64,000 nucleotides of DNA, taken from contig JAENYE010000004.1 of assembly GCA_016841955.1 (NCBI GenBank), positions 1 to 64,000 of the forward strand. Reading direction: 5' to 3'. A program made the translations under genes and the position numbers. This stretch comes from Methanobacteriota archaeon. GTDB lineage: Archaea > Halobacteriota > Methanomicrobia > Methanomicrobiales > Methanoculleaceae. Shown in pieces: positions 45,088-53,467 of this stretch (position 1 is its first letter; each line of letters opens with the position of its first letter). Under the pieces are notes generated by a model that searched no databases, was not told the DNA's origin, and worked only from the letters and a program-made list of their open reading frames with translations.

Positions 45088-47702
45088 GCCGCCGCCCCGC
45101 TCTCGATGCTGCTCATCACCCGGCGCTGGAACTCGCGGAGCATCGAGAGCCGGTCCTGCGCGTAGACCGCGTCGGAGACGCCAAGCGTCGCGATCCCGAA
45201 CGCTAGCGGGCTCGGGGACGCGGCGCGGGTCATGACGACCTCGATATTCCCGGCGCTGATCCCGTCGACGATCCGCCGGATGTTCTCGACCTCGAACCGG
45301 TCCTCGATCACCTCGCGGTAGGTCTCACGCATCACGGCGAACCCGTCGAGTCGTTTGGCGAACGCAATCAGCATATCGGCGCTCACCTGCTGGCGGCGTG
45401 CGCTCCTCCTCCGGCCCATGTAGTTTCGGAGGATCATGAACGACCGGGCCGCGTTGATCCGGAAGACCCGCTTTAAGAGCTGGGTATCCCCGACGGCCTC
45501 TTGCAGGACCTCCCGGCACTCGTCGGCCCGGATGCCCCGGAGGATGCGCACGAGGTCGGCTTTTTTCTCCAGCGGAATCGAGACCAGGAAGCCGGTATCG
45601 CTGATCCCGACCGAGACGTTCGTCGTCACGTCCCGGGCAATCATGAAGGCGACGATCCGGGAGAACCCGTCGTTGAACCGCAGCCCGTAGTTGGTCATGA
45701 AGTAGTAGAGCCGGCGGTGGTTCTCCCGGTCGACCTGCTCCTCGACGACGATCCGGTCGGGCGTGGGGACGGCCTCGTCACCCAGGTAACGCACCTGCTG
45801 CTCGAAGATCGCGCAGATGCTCCGGGCGCTGTTCTCGTCGATAGGGTACCCGGCAAGGAGCGCGTCGACGAGGTCCTCCGTCCCCGCCGTCCGCATCGCC
45901 CCGAGCATCATCTCCTTGAACCGGAGGACGTGGAGCCCGAGGTCGAACGAGAGCGGGAGTTTCTCCGAGAACCAGCTCGGTATCGTCGGGCGGTCGGTCG
46001 TCGGGTCGACGTAGAGTTTCCCGCCCCGGCGGTAGGCGAACTTGTAGCGCCGCCCCCCGAGGACGAAGACGTCGCCCTTGTTCATTCGCTCCAGGTACTT
46101 CTCGTCCAGGTTGCCGGCAAAGGTCCCGTCCCGGGTGAGGACGTCGCAGGAAAACTCGTCCGGGATGGTCCCGGAGTTTAAGAAGTAGATCATCCGGGCG
46201 TTCCTCCCCCGCTTCCCGATCGTCCCGGTATCCCGGTCATGCCAGATCTTCGCGTAGATCCGCCGCTCCTCGAGCCCCGCGTACTCCCCGGCAAGATAGC
46301 GGACGACGCTCATGAGGTCTTCCTCCTCGAGGTTCCGGTAGCAGTGGGACCGGCGGACGACCTCGAGCATCTTATCGATCTGCGTCCTCCCCTCGAGCGC
46401 CATCCCGAATACGTGCTGCGCAAGGACGTCGAGGCAGTTCTCCGGTATGTGGATCCGGTCCACGAACCCGCTCTGCCCCTCGCGGAGCATCACCGCGCAC
46501 TCCACGAGCTCGTCGCGGTCGAGGACGACGATCCTGCCTTTCACCACCTCGCCGAGGCGGTGCCCGGCACGCCCGATCCGCTGGAGGAGCGCCGCCACGG
46601 ACTTCGGCGACCCGACCTGGAGGACGAGGTCGACGTGGGGCATGTCGACCCCGAGTTCGAGCGACGTCGAGGTCGTTACCACCTTCACCCTCCCGGTTTT
46701 GAGTTTCTCCTCGACGGCAAGCCTCCCCTCCGTCCCCATCGAGCCGTGGTGGCACCCCGTGTTCTCTTCCGTGTAGCACTCGGGGTAGCGGACCCGGAGG
46801 TTGTGGAGGATCCGCTCGGCGCCGTTCCGGGTGTTCGTGAAGACGAGCGTGTTGCTGTGCTCCTCTACGAGGTGGTGGATGGTCGCGTAGAGGTGCCGCG
46901 AGAGGTCTTCGGGGGTGGTGTCGATCAGGTCGGGGACCGGGCAGAGGAGCTCTAAGTCGAACTCCCGGGCGAACCGGGTATCGACGATCGAGACCTCGCG
47001 CCCGGCGCCGATGAGGAACCGGCCGACCTCCGCGAGAGGCTCGATCGTCGCCGAGCACCCGATCCGCGTAAAGCCGCCGCCGGACTCCTTCACCAGTTCC
47101 TCGAGGCGTTCGAGGCTCACCGAGAGGTGGACGCCGCGTTTCGAGCCCGCAAGGGAGTGGATCTCGTCGACGACGACCCACCGGACCGTCCGGAGGCTCC
47201 GGCGGAACTTCGGGGAGTTCAAGAGGATCGCGAGGGTCTCGGGGGTGATGTTGAGAATGTGCGGGGGTTTCCGCGCCATTTTCGCCTTCTCGGCCCGTGA
47301 GACGTCCCCGTGGCGGATGGCGTGCCGGATCGGCGTGTGCCCGATCCCCCGCCCGCGAGCGATCTCCCCAATTCCGTCGAGCGGCAGGCTGAGGTTCTTG
47401 TGGATGTCGTTTGCGAGCGACTTGAGCGGCGATATATAGAGGCAGTAGACGCTGTCTTCGAGCCCTTCGGTCCGGGCCCGGACAAACAGGTTGTCGATGA
47501 TTGCAAGGAACGCCGAGAGGGTCTTTCCCGACCCGGTCGGCGAGCAGATGAGGACGTTTTTTCTATCGTGGATGAGCGGGACCGCCATCCGCTGCGGCGG
47601 CGTGAAACGCCCCTCCAGTCGTCGTATGCACCATTCCCGTACGTTCTCGTCGAGGAGACCGAGGATCTCCTCATCAGAATGCCCTGCCGGCCGTTTCTCC
47701 AT
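45084..47702 (-). CDS. lhr: Lhr-type large helicase
   Basis: 872 residues. 3'-5' DNA translocase of superfamily 2, involved in repair or replication-coupled recombination in archaea. Walker A SPTGSGKT (about 54-61), motif II VVDEIHSL (about 176), motif III SATIE, motif VI LLQRIGRAGHR (about 365), then winged-helix and Lhr-core C-terminal domains (about 420-850). GGTGA lies about 6 nt before the ATG. It forms a two-gene operon with the phosphoesterase. Confidence 0.92.
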   Translation of the reverse strand: MEKRPAGHSDEEILGLLDENVREWCIRRLEGRFTPPQRMAVPLIHDRKNVLICSPTGSGKTLSAFLAIIDNLFVRARTEGLEDSVYCLYISPLKSLANDIHKNLSLPLDGIGEIARGRGIGHTPIRHAIRHGDVSRAEKAKMARKPPHILNITPETLAILLNSPKFRRSLRTVRWVVVDEIHSLAGSKRGVHLSVSLERLEELVKESGGGFTRIGCSATIEPLAEVGRFLIGAGREVSIVDTRFAREFDLELLCPVPDLIDTTPEDLSRHLYATIHHLVEEHSNTLVFTNTRNGAERILHNLRVRYPECYTEENTGCHHGSMGTEGRLAVEEKLKTGRVKVVTTSTSLELGVDMPHVDLVLQVGSPKSVAALLQRIGRAGHRLGEVVKGRIVVLDRDELVECAVMLREGQSGFVDRIHIPENCLDVLAQHVFGMALEGRTQIDKMLEVVRRSHCYRNLEEEDLMSVVRYLAGEYAGLEERRIYAKIWHDRDTGTIGKRGRNARMIYFLNSGTIPDEFSCDVLTRDGTFAGNLDEKYLERMNKGDVFVLGGRRYKFAYRRGGKLYVDPTTDRPTIPSWFSEKLPLSFDLGLHVLRFKEMMLGAMRTAGTEDLVDALLAGYPIDENSARSICAIFEQQVRYLGDEAVPTPDRIVVEEQVDRENHRRLYYFMTNYGLRFNDGFSRIVAFMIARDVTTNVSVGISDTGFLVSIPLEKKADLVRILRGIRADECREVLQEAVGDTQLLKRVFRINAARSFMILRNYMGRRRSARRQQVSADMLIAFAKRLDGFAVMRETYREVIEDRFEVENIRRIVDGISAGNIEVVMTRAASPSPLAFGIATLGVSDAVYAQDRLSMLREFQRRVMSSIESGAAA

Positions 47703-48235
47703 CCCTTCACCTGCTGTTGTCCTCCGGGTTCTGCCGTGCGCCCTCCCGCATAGCGGTGCGGGGAACGGCAGGCCCGCGTAATTCCTGATCTGCCCCTCGT
47801 GCAGGAGAATTTACCCACATCGGCGCGATGAGGCGGTGCAAGGGAAAAATACTGCTCCAGAATTGGATTCAAGCAGCAGTCACTCCCTTTTTGCGGCCGG
47901 AACGCCGCGCCGAATTTTGTATGTATTTTGCGATCATCGAAAATAGCCTTTTGCGTATCCGGGAGTGATCGAGCGAGGCGGTTGGACGCTATTTGCCGGA
48001 ATTATGCGGTCTGTTTGGGATTTAGGGCATAACTGTGACGAATTCCGATCCCGGTGGCCGCCGGCCGCGACCGCTCTCCCCGGAAGAATTTATTCTATCG
48101 GCTTTTTCGGCAATTGCCGCCCCCCTCCGACGCCGGATTCCGGCGGGTCCGGATGGGCGGGGCAATCACTCCCCGTACCGGCGCATCTGAGATATTCTAA
48201 TGTATGATCTCGTGAAACCTAACAGCGGAACTACG
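47703..48235. other. Intergenic region between lhr and the hexuloisomerase operon
   Basis: About 530 nt, more A/T-rich than the surroundings. A short stem ACTGCT/AGCAGT around 47851-47880 followed by CCCTTTTTGCGG could be a terminator on the plus strand. An AATTTATTC box (about 48090) and GATATTC (48191) are possible promoters for the next gene. No ORF here looks real. Confidence 0.4.
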
Positions 48236-48835
48236 ATGACAAATCACCCGGTTAAGAACATGATGCGGTTGATGGCAACCAAGATCCGGACCATCGCGGA
48301 CGTGATGTCCGACGACCAGATCGATGCGCTCTTAGGTGAGATCCTGAACGCGAATCGCATCTACACCATGGGCGCCGGGCGTTCCGGGCTCGTAGCGAAA
48401 TCGTTTGCCATGCGCCTGATGCACCTCGGGCTCGCCGCGTTCGTCGTCGGGGAGACCGTGACCCCGGCCATGAAGCCGGGAGACGTCATTATCGTCTTCT
48501 CCGGGTCCGGCGCGACGAAGACGGTTGCGGATATCTCCGAGACCGCAAAGGAGATTGGTGGAAGGGTCTGCCTTATCACCTCAAAGGAAGAATCAAGGAT
48601 CGGTCGCATCGCCGACTGTATCGTCATCATCGAGAGCCAGCGGGACAGGGTGGCCGACGAGTCGGCGGAGTTCGAGATCCGGCAGATGATGGGCGAGCAC
48701 AAGTCGTTCGCACCGCTCGGCACCATCTTCGAGACGACCGCCATGGTCTTTGCGGACGCGATCATATCCCGGCTGATGGAGATCACCCAGTGCAGGCCCG
48801 AAGACCTCCAGTGCCGGCATGCGAACATCGAGTGA
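48236..48835 (+). CDS. 6-phospho-3-hexuloisomerase
   Basis: 199 residues, SIS fold. Interconverts 3-hexulose-6-phosphate and fructose-6-phosphate in the reverse ribulose monophosphate path that archaea use to make pentoses. Visible: IYTMGAGRSGLVAKSFAMRL (about 41-60) and IVFSGSGATKTV (about 84-95), then a C-terminal MGEHKSFAPLGTIFE. I prefer the ATG at 48236; an in-frame ATG at 48200 would add 12 residues but lies too close to the likely TATA box. The aminotransferase gene follows after 7 nt. Confidence 0.9.
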   Translation: MTNHPVKNMMRLMATKIRTIADVMSDDQIDALLGEILNANRIYTMGAGRSGLVAKSFAMRLMHLGLAAFVVGETVTPAMKPGDVIIVFSGSGATKTVADISETAKEIGGRVCLITSKEESRIGRIADCIVIIESQRDRVADESAEFEIRQMMGEHKSFAPLGTIFETTAMVFADAIISRLMEITQCRPEDLQCRHANIE

Positions 48836-48842
48836 GGTTACC

Positions 48843-49949
48843 ATGAACGAACACAGGTATGCCGGCCGGGTCCGGTCGGTAGAGATGTCGGGCATCCGGA
48901 AGCTCTTCGAAGCAGGAGGGCCGGATGCGATCAACCTCGGCATCGGGCAGCCGGACTTCGATACGCCCGACCACATCAAGATGGCCGCGATCGCCGCCAT
49001 CAGGGAGGGTAAGACCGGCTACACCCCGAACGCCGGGATACCGGAGCTCCGTGAGGCGATCTGCGAAAAGTTTGCGCGGGAGAACGATCTCGCCTACCAG
49101 CCGGAGCAGATCCTGGTCACGGCAGGGGGGAGCGAGGCGCTCCACCTCGTCATGGAGGCGCTCGTGGATCCGGGCGACCGCGTCCTCTTCACCGACCCGG
49201 GATTCGTCTCTTATGCCGCCCTTGCGGCCTTTGCCGGCGGAAAGCCCGAGGGCGTACCGCTTGATGCGACCCTGCACATCGACGTCGAGCGGGCGAAGGA
49301 GCAGATGGACGGGGCACGGGTCTTCATCCTGAACACCCCCTCAAACCCGACGGGCGCCGTCGAGAGCGAAGAGTCTATCCGTGCCCTCGTGGAGTACGCG
49401 GGCGACCGGGGGGTCACCGTCGTCACCGACGAGGTCTACGAGCACTTCATCTACGAGAAGAAACACGTCAGTGCGGCCCGGTTCGGCGAGGACGTCATCA
49501 CCATCAACGCCGCGAGCAAGACCTACGCCATGACCGGCTGGCGGGTCGGCTACCTCGCCGCGCCGGAGGACTACATCCCGGAGTGCCTCAAGGTGCACCA
49601 GTATGCCCAGGCATGCGCGACGTCCATATCGCAGTATGCTGCGCTCGCCGCGTACACCGGCGACCAGAGCGCGGTCGCGCGGATGCGGGAGGAGTACCGT
49701 GCACGGCGTGACCTCCTCTACGACGGGCTCTCCGGTCTCGGGTTCGATTTCCCCCGGCCGGAGGGTGCGTTCTATGCCTTCGTCCCGATGGGGCGACCCC
49801 TTATCGAGAAGGCCGTCGAGAACGGCATCATCATCGTACCGGGCGAGGCGTTCGGCTCGCGGGCACCCGAATATGCACGCTTCAGCTACGCGACGTCCCG
49901 GGAGAACCTCTCCCGGGCGGTAGGGAGGCTCGAGGCGCTGATGGAGTGA
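48843..49949 (+). CDS. Class I/II aminotransferase (aspartate-like)
   Basis: 368 residues, PLP fold type I. The PLP Lys is in NAASKTYAMTGWRVGY (about 227), with an NTPSNPTG motif at about 166 and a C-terminal carboxylate-binding RFSYA Arg. Probable aspartate or aromatic amino-acid aminotransferase; the substrate cannot be told from sequence. GAGG lies 5-7 nt before the ATG. Middle gene of an operon with the hexuloisomerase and an M42 peptidase. Confidence 0.9.
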   Translation: MNEHRYAGRVRSVEMSGIRKLFEAGGPDAINLGIGQPDFDTPDHIKMAAIAAIREGKTGYTPNAGIPELREAICEKFARENDLAYQPEQILVTAGGSEALHLVMEALVDPGDRVLFTDPGFVSYAALAAFAGGKPEGVPLDATLHIDVERAKEQMDGARVFILNTPSNPTGAVESEESIRALVEYAGDRGVTVVTDEVYEHFIYEKKHVSAARFGEDVITINAASKTYAMTGWRVGYLAAPEDYIPECLKVHQYAQACATSISQYAALAAYTGDQSAVARMREEYRARRDLLYDGLSGLGFDFPRPEGAFYAFVPMGRPLIEKAVENGIIIVPGEAFGSRAPEYARFSYATSRENLSRAVGRLEALME

Positions 49950-49956
49950 GAGAAGA

Positions 49957-50994
49957 ATGGTGAAAGAGTTACTCAGGAAGTTATCGGACGCCCACGGCGT
50001 CAGCAGCAGCGAAGGAAGCATCAGGGAGATCGTCAGGGCGGAACTTACCGGGTCGGTCGATGAGTTTCGCGAGGACGCGATGGGCAACCTGATTGCCGTA
50101 AAGCGCGGCGACGACTTCTCCATCATGCTCGCCGCCCACATGGACGAGATCGGCCTGATGGTCCAGTTCATCGACGAGAAGGGGTTCGTCCGGGTCGTCC
50201 CCATCGGGGGATGGTTCGGGCCGGTGCTCTACTGCCAGCGGGTGGTCCTGCACGGGAAGAATGGGCCGGTCCCGGGGGTCATCGGCGCAAAACCCCCGCA
50301 CGTGATGAAGGAAGACGAGCGCAAGAAGGAGATCAAGATCGAGAATATGTACATCGACGTGGGTGCGGCGAGCGAGGAGGAGGTGAAGAACCTCGGGATC
50401 GAGATCGGCACCCCGATCACCATCGACCGCAAATACACGGAACTTGCCGGCAACCGCGTCACCGGGAAGGCGCTCGATAACCGTGTCGGCGTCGCGATGC
50501 TCATCCGGGCCCTGCAGCAGGCAAAGTCGCCCCACACGCTCTACGGGGTCTTCACGGTCCAGGAGGAGCTGGGGCTGAAGGGGGCGAAGGTGAGCGCCTA
50601 CTCCCTAAACCCCGACTGCGCGATCGCGACCGACGTCACCATCCCCGGCGACCACCCCGGGATCGAGAAGAAGGACGCGAGCGTCGAGATGGGCAAGGGT
50701 CCCGTCCTCGTCCTCGTCAGCGCGAGCGGGCGCGGGCTCATGGCCGACCCGAGGATGACCGCGTGGCTCCGGGAGACCGCGGAGAAGAACGGCATCCCCT
50801 GCCAGCTCGAGGTCGGGACCGGCGGCAACACCGACGCGACGATCATCCACCTCGAGCGGGGCGGTATTCCGAGCATCCCGTTCTCGATCGCCACCCGCTA
50901 CATCCACTCCCCGGTCGAGGTGGTCGATACCGGCGACATCGAGGCAGGGGTCAGGCTCCTCGTCGAGGCGCTGAAGGGCAAGCCCGCGCTCTAA
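49957..50994 (+). CDS. M42-family aminopeptidase (TET type)
   Basis: 345 residues. Two-metal peptidase that trims short peptides and forms tetrahedral dodecamers in archaea. Metal and catalytic residues are in AAHMDEIGL (about 49-57), KALDNRVGVA (about 171), QEELGLKGA (about 204), IATDVT and GTGGNTDATIIH (about 288-299). The length is usual. It follows the aminotransferase by 7 nt and ends at a T-run. Confidence 0.93.
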   Translation: MVKELLRKLSDAHGVSSSEGSIREIVRAELTGSVDEFREDAMGNLIAVKRGDDFSIMLAAHMDEIGLMVQFIDEKGFVRVVPIGGWFGPVLYCQRVVLHGKNGPVPGVIGAKPPHVMKEDERKKEIKIENMYIDVGAASEEEVKNLGIEIGTPITIDRKYTELAGNRVTGKALDNRVGVAMLIRALQQAKSPHTLYGVFTVQEELGLKGAKVSAYSLNPDCAIATDVTIPGDHPGIEKKDASVEMGKGPVLVLVSASGRGLMADPRMTAWLRETAEKNGIPCQLEVGTGGNTDATIIHLERGGIPSIPFSIATRYIHSPVEVVDTGDIEAGVRLLVEALKGKPAL

Positions 50995-51112
50995 ATAATC
51001 CTCTTTTTTGGAATCTGTTGAAAATCTGTTCCTATCTTCATCCCAACCCTGACGACGTTGGTGCTGGGCCGGCTTGCCCATGGGATCGGCCTTTTTCCTC
51101 GGACATGTCCCC
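50995..51112 (+). terminator. T-run terminator after the M42 peptidase gene
   Basis: AATAATCCTCTTTTTTGG right after the stop (about 50995-51012) is a probable archaeal terminator. The rest up to 51112 shows no ORF. Confidence 0.5.
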
Positions 51113-51290
51113 ATGCAGTGGACCGTGGTGACTATCGCCATTGGGGGTGGGGCTGACGGGGAGGGGGGCGTGCCCCCCTCCCCTGTCTCCATCTTGTACC
51201 TACTTTTCGTCCCCCACCTCGCCCGGCCTTCGGCCTCCTCCCCCGCCCTTGGGGCGGGGGCAGTCATGGCGATATGCAATGGACGGGACG
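51113..51290 (+). repeat. Dispersed G-rich hairpin repeat, copy 2, with inverted partner
   Basis: The unit at 51116-51183 matches copy 1 at the window start. It has the conserved 27-nt block, then G runs of 5, 4, 4 and 6 (51144-51168), ending in a perfect 11-bp hairpin (51158-51168 with 51173-51183, loop CGTG). A second hairpin follows at 51240-51260 (CCCCCGCCC/GGGCGGGGG), and a degraded reverse-oriented block (TGGCGATATGCAATGGACGG, 51266-51285). The arrangement is therefore roughly palindromic. No transposase is visible. Confidence 0.72.
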
Positions 51291-51505
51291 TCTGGAGCAT
51301 GAGCACCGCCAGGTGCGCAGTAGGATGTTCCTCAGGGAGCGTCCTTCGAGCATCGTCAGATGCGCAGCCGGTAGAAAGCCATGTCCCCAGAGTGCCCTTG
51401 GATTGCGACCATCTGGAGCAAATAGGTGGAGTTTCAACAAAGCCTTTTTTGACATTTCCCTGCACAGAAAGGATTAAAGTATCCTCCATGCAGAGCGGCC
51501 CCGGT
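51291..51505. other. Gene-free stretch before DUF421
   Basis: Contains two related segments (GAGCAT followed by a GCGCAG-ending block at about 51296-51325 and 51349-51370). These may be the remaining part of the repeat element. The right end has the probable promoter GGATTAAAGT (51471-51480) of the DUF421 gene. No convincing ORF. Confidence 0.45.
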
Positions 51506-52054
51506 ATGACCGACGGCGTGTCCGGATTCCTGCAGGAGATCTTTCTTGGAAACTCTGCCTACCTGGTGCGGGTCCTGATCATCGGCATCTTCGCGTACGT
51601 GGCCCTCGTGATCATCCTCCGCCTCTCGGGGAAGCGGACGCTCTCGGCGATGAACGCCTTCGACTTCATCGTGACCGTGGCTCTTGGCTCGACCCTTGCG
51701 TCGGTGATCACCTCGAGGGACGTCTCGCTTGCGGAGGGGGTTCTCGCCCTCGGCATCCTGGTCGGGCTGCAGTACATCGTCTCCTGGTTCTCCGTCCGGT
51801 CGGAGCGGGTGCAGAAGGCGGTGAAGTCGGAGCCCCGCCTCCTCTTCCACGCGGGAGAGTTCCTGCACGACGCAATGCGGCGGGAACGCATCGCCGAAAG
51901 CGAGATCCGGCAGGCACCGCGGTCGGAGGGGATCGGCTCCCTCGAGAGCGTGCGCTCAATCGTCCTCGAGACGAACGGAAACCTCTCGGTGATTACGAAG
52001 AGCAAGAGCGACGGCACGGGATCGCTCGTCGATGTGGCAGGGGCCCGCCGGTAA
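51506..52054 (+). CDS. DUF421 (YetF-like) membrane protein
   Basis: 182 residues: three N-terminal helices (about 18-40, 48-65 and 70-90) with the family block ILRLSGKRTLSAMNAFDFIVTVALGS, then a soluble domain with EPRLLFHAGEF and the truncated end typical of short archaeal forms. Function unknown. I chose the ATG at 51506 because the TATA-like box places transcription start at about 51502; an ATG at 51488 would add six residues. Confidence 0.87.
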   Translation: MTDGVSGFLQEIFLGNSAYLVRVLIIGIFAYVALVIILRLSGKRTLSAMNAFDFIVTVALGSTLASVITSRDVSLAEGVLALGILVGLQYIVSWFSVRSERVQKAVKSEPRLLFHAGEFLHDAMRRERIAESEIRQAPRSEGIGSLESVRSIVLETNGNLSVITKSKSDGTGSLVDVAGARR

Positions 52055-52061
52055 CGGATCG

Positions 52062-52219
52062 GTGAAAAACGGGGTGCCCGAGAGATAAGGCCTTACGCCC
52101 GGGCACATTTCGGTTCATGGTGCAGTGTTTTTTTGTGTTCGCAGGCTGTAACCGTCCTGGCCTGTGAACCCGCTGCATCATGTGATGATGTGCCTTCTGG
52201 TTGACCCCACTCTCAGGCA
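52062..52219 (-). ncRNA. Candidate small RNA between DUF421 and ferredoxin
   Basis: On the minus strand a TATA box (AATTATATAC, 52241-52250) predicts initiation near 52219. A hairpin (GTGCCCG/CGGGCAC at 52074-52080 and 52100-52106, enclosing a TAAGGCCTTA palindrome) followed by five Ts ends it. The roughly 155-nt product has no convincing ORF; a 75-codon frame starting with TTG runs into the DUF421 gene antisense. Evidence is structural only. Confidence 0.4.
52065..52106 (-). terminator. Hairpin plus T-run terminator
   Basis: A 7-bp outer stem (52074-52080 with 52100-52106) around the palindrome TAAGGCCTTA, then CCCGTTTTTC on the minus strand. It could end the candidate small RNA. On the plus strand the same hairpin lies just after the DUF421 stop but lacks a T-run. 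Confidence 0.5.
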
Positions 52220-52324
52220 AGATCCCCCATAGCGCCGAAAGTATATAATTTTATCTCAACGCACGAATAATAATCGTCCTGTGTTTTATGGCCCAGGCCG
52301 GCTTTATCCTCCCTCCAGATGATC

Positions 52325-52552
52325 TCAGTCTTCCACAATGATGACCGCTACCGGGCACGAGTCGGCAGCCTCCAGGGCGCAGTCGGCAAGGTCGTCGGGC
52401 ACCTCGCCCTCCGCGGGGTTGCCGTTGACCCGGTACTGTTCCTTGATCGAGCTTAAGTCGTCGTTTGGGTCCTGTTCGAAGATGTCCGGGCAGAGCGTCC
52501 AGCAGGACTCGCAGCTGGTGCATCCCGGCCTGTCGATGGTAACCTTCACCAC
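52325..52552 (-). CDS. Single-cluster [4Fe-4S] ferredoxin
   Basis: 75 residues with CTSCESC at about 11-17, Cys at 21 (LCP) and a final CPVA at about 66. This gives four ligands for one [4Fe-4S] cluster plus one extra Cys (CALEA, about 58), as in the thermophile-type single-cluster ferredoxins. The middle contains an acidic Asp-Asp-rich insert. Two consecutive GTG codons begin the frame (52552 and 52549), and GGAG precedes them. Probably a cytoplasmic electron carrier; no partner nearby. Confidence 0.88.
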   Translation of the reverse strand: MVKVTIDRPGCTSCESCWTLCPDIFEQDPNDDLSSIKEQYRVNGNPAEGEVPDDLADCALEAADSCPVAVIIVED

Positions 52553-52737
52553 TCTCCATACCTCCGTTCCGGTGTCCGGAAGGATCGTTCTTCATGTTAA
52601 ACGTGACGGAAGCGGGCGGTCCCCGGGATTCCGGCAGAGCTGCCGGTTGCCAGACAAAGGAGTGTACGGGACGCCGGGCACAACGCTGCCTGCAACCTGC
52701 CGGGAGCATGGGCGGGGGGCGGGACCGAAAAAACAAC

Positions 52738-52881
52738 TCACAGGCCACGGAACAGGAGTCGGGAGACGGCAAGAGCGATCCCGCAAAGGAGAAGGGCCGT
52801 CAGCAGAGCGAGAACGGCAGGAAGCAGATCAGGAGCGGGACCCCCAGCAATATGCCGTGCAGATAGATTGTATACCCTCAC
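52738..52881 (-). CDS. 47-residue membrane protein coupled to the blue-copper gene
   Basis: A short gene: GTG start at 52881 overlapping the cupredoxin TGA (GTGA), then a 47-residue frame with one long hydrophobic helix (LLPAVLALLTALLLCGIALAV, about 19-39 written in part) and a basic tail ending RLLFRGL. A T-run on this strand follows (GTTGTTTTTTCGG). The stop-start overlap, one clear helix and terminator support a real gene; no ribosome site of its own is visible. Function unknown, perhaps an anchor or partner of the copper lipoprotein. Confidence 0.5.
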   Translation of the reverse strand: MRVYNLSARHIAGGPAPDLLPAVLALLTALLLCGIALAVSRLLFRGL

Positions 52882-53438
52882 TGGATGATGAACTGCCCGT
52901 TCATCTGGGTCGGGTGGACGTCACACCGGAAGTAGTAGGTGCCGGGCTGGCTCGGTGCGGTGAAGGTGTAGGTCGTCGTCGCGGGGCCGGTGATGATATC
53001 ACCTTTAAAGATGGCGTTCTGGGCGGATGAACTCTGGTAGACCGCGAAGTTGTGCGGAATGCCGATGTCCTTGTTGTCGAAGTTCACCGTCACCTGCGCA
53101 CCGGCAGGCACCGTGATCGTGCTCTTGTCATATGCGATGTTCTGGGCCGTCAGGTCGACGGTGACACTCTGGCCTCCGGTAGGAGCAGCGGAGGAGGTCG
53201 TCGCCGTCGAGGCTGCGGTTGTGGTTGTTGTGGCCGTGGTCGCGGCTGATGTCGCCCCTGTTGTCGGGGCTGCCGATGTGGTTTCCGTGGCTACGGTTGA
53301 CGTCGGCGTACCTGTCATCGTCTCGGTCGGCGGAGTCGTTGGCTGGGTAACGTTCCCGCTGGGCGATGTGCATCCTGCGATAAGAACGCATGCACTTACC
53401 ACAAGAAGCGCCATGAGAAGAACTCCTATAGGCTTCAT
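52878..53438 (-). CDS. Blue-copper (plastocyanin-like) lipoprotein
   Basis: 186 residues. A lipoprotein signal ends at IAGC (Cys23), then a Thr/Ala-rich linker (about 30-85) that is probably glycosylated, then a cupredoxin domain. Type 1 copper ligands are His in GIPHNFAVY (about 131) and Cys, His and Met in FRCDVHPTQM (about 171-179). The protein sits outside the membrane and may carry electrons or bind copper. Its ATG is at the predicted transcription start (leaderless). A small membrane gene overlaps its stop. Confidence 0.9.
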   Translation of the reverse strand: MKPIGVLLMALLVVSACVLIAGCTSPSGNVTQPTTPPTETMTGTPTSTVATETTSAAPTTGATSAATTATTTTTAASTATTSSAAPTGGQSVTVDLTAQNIAYDKSTITVPAGAQVTVNFDNKDIGIPHNFAVYQSSSAQNAIFKGDIITGPATTTYTFTAPSQPGTYYFRCDVHPTQMNGQFIIQ

Positions 53439-53456
53439 GGTGAGACCCGTGCCGTA

Positions 53457-53467
53457 CGCCTATATAC
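53457..53467 (-). promoter_or_regulatory. TATA box for the blue-copper gene
   Basis: Minus-strand GTATATAGGC, centred 26 nt before the ATG at 53438, the exact spacing for a leaderless message. Confidence 0.6.
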
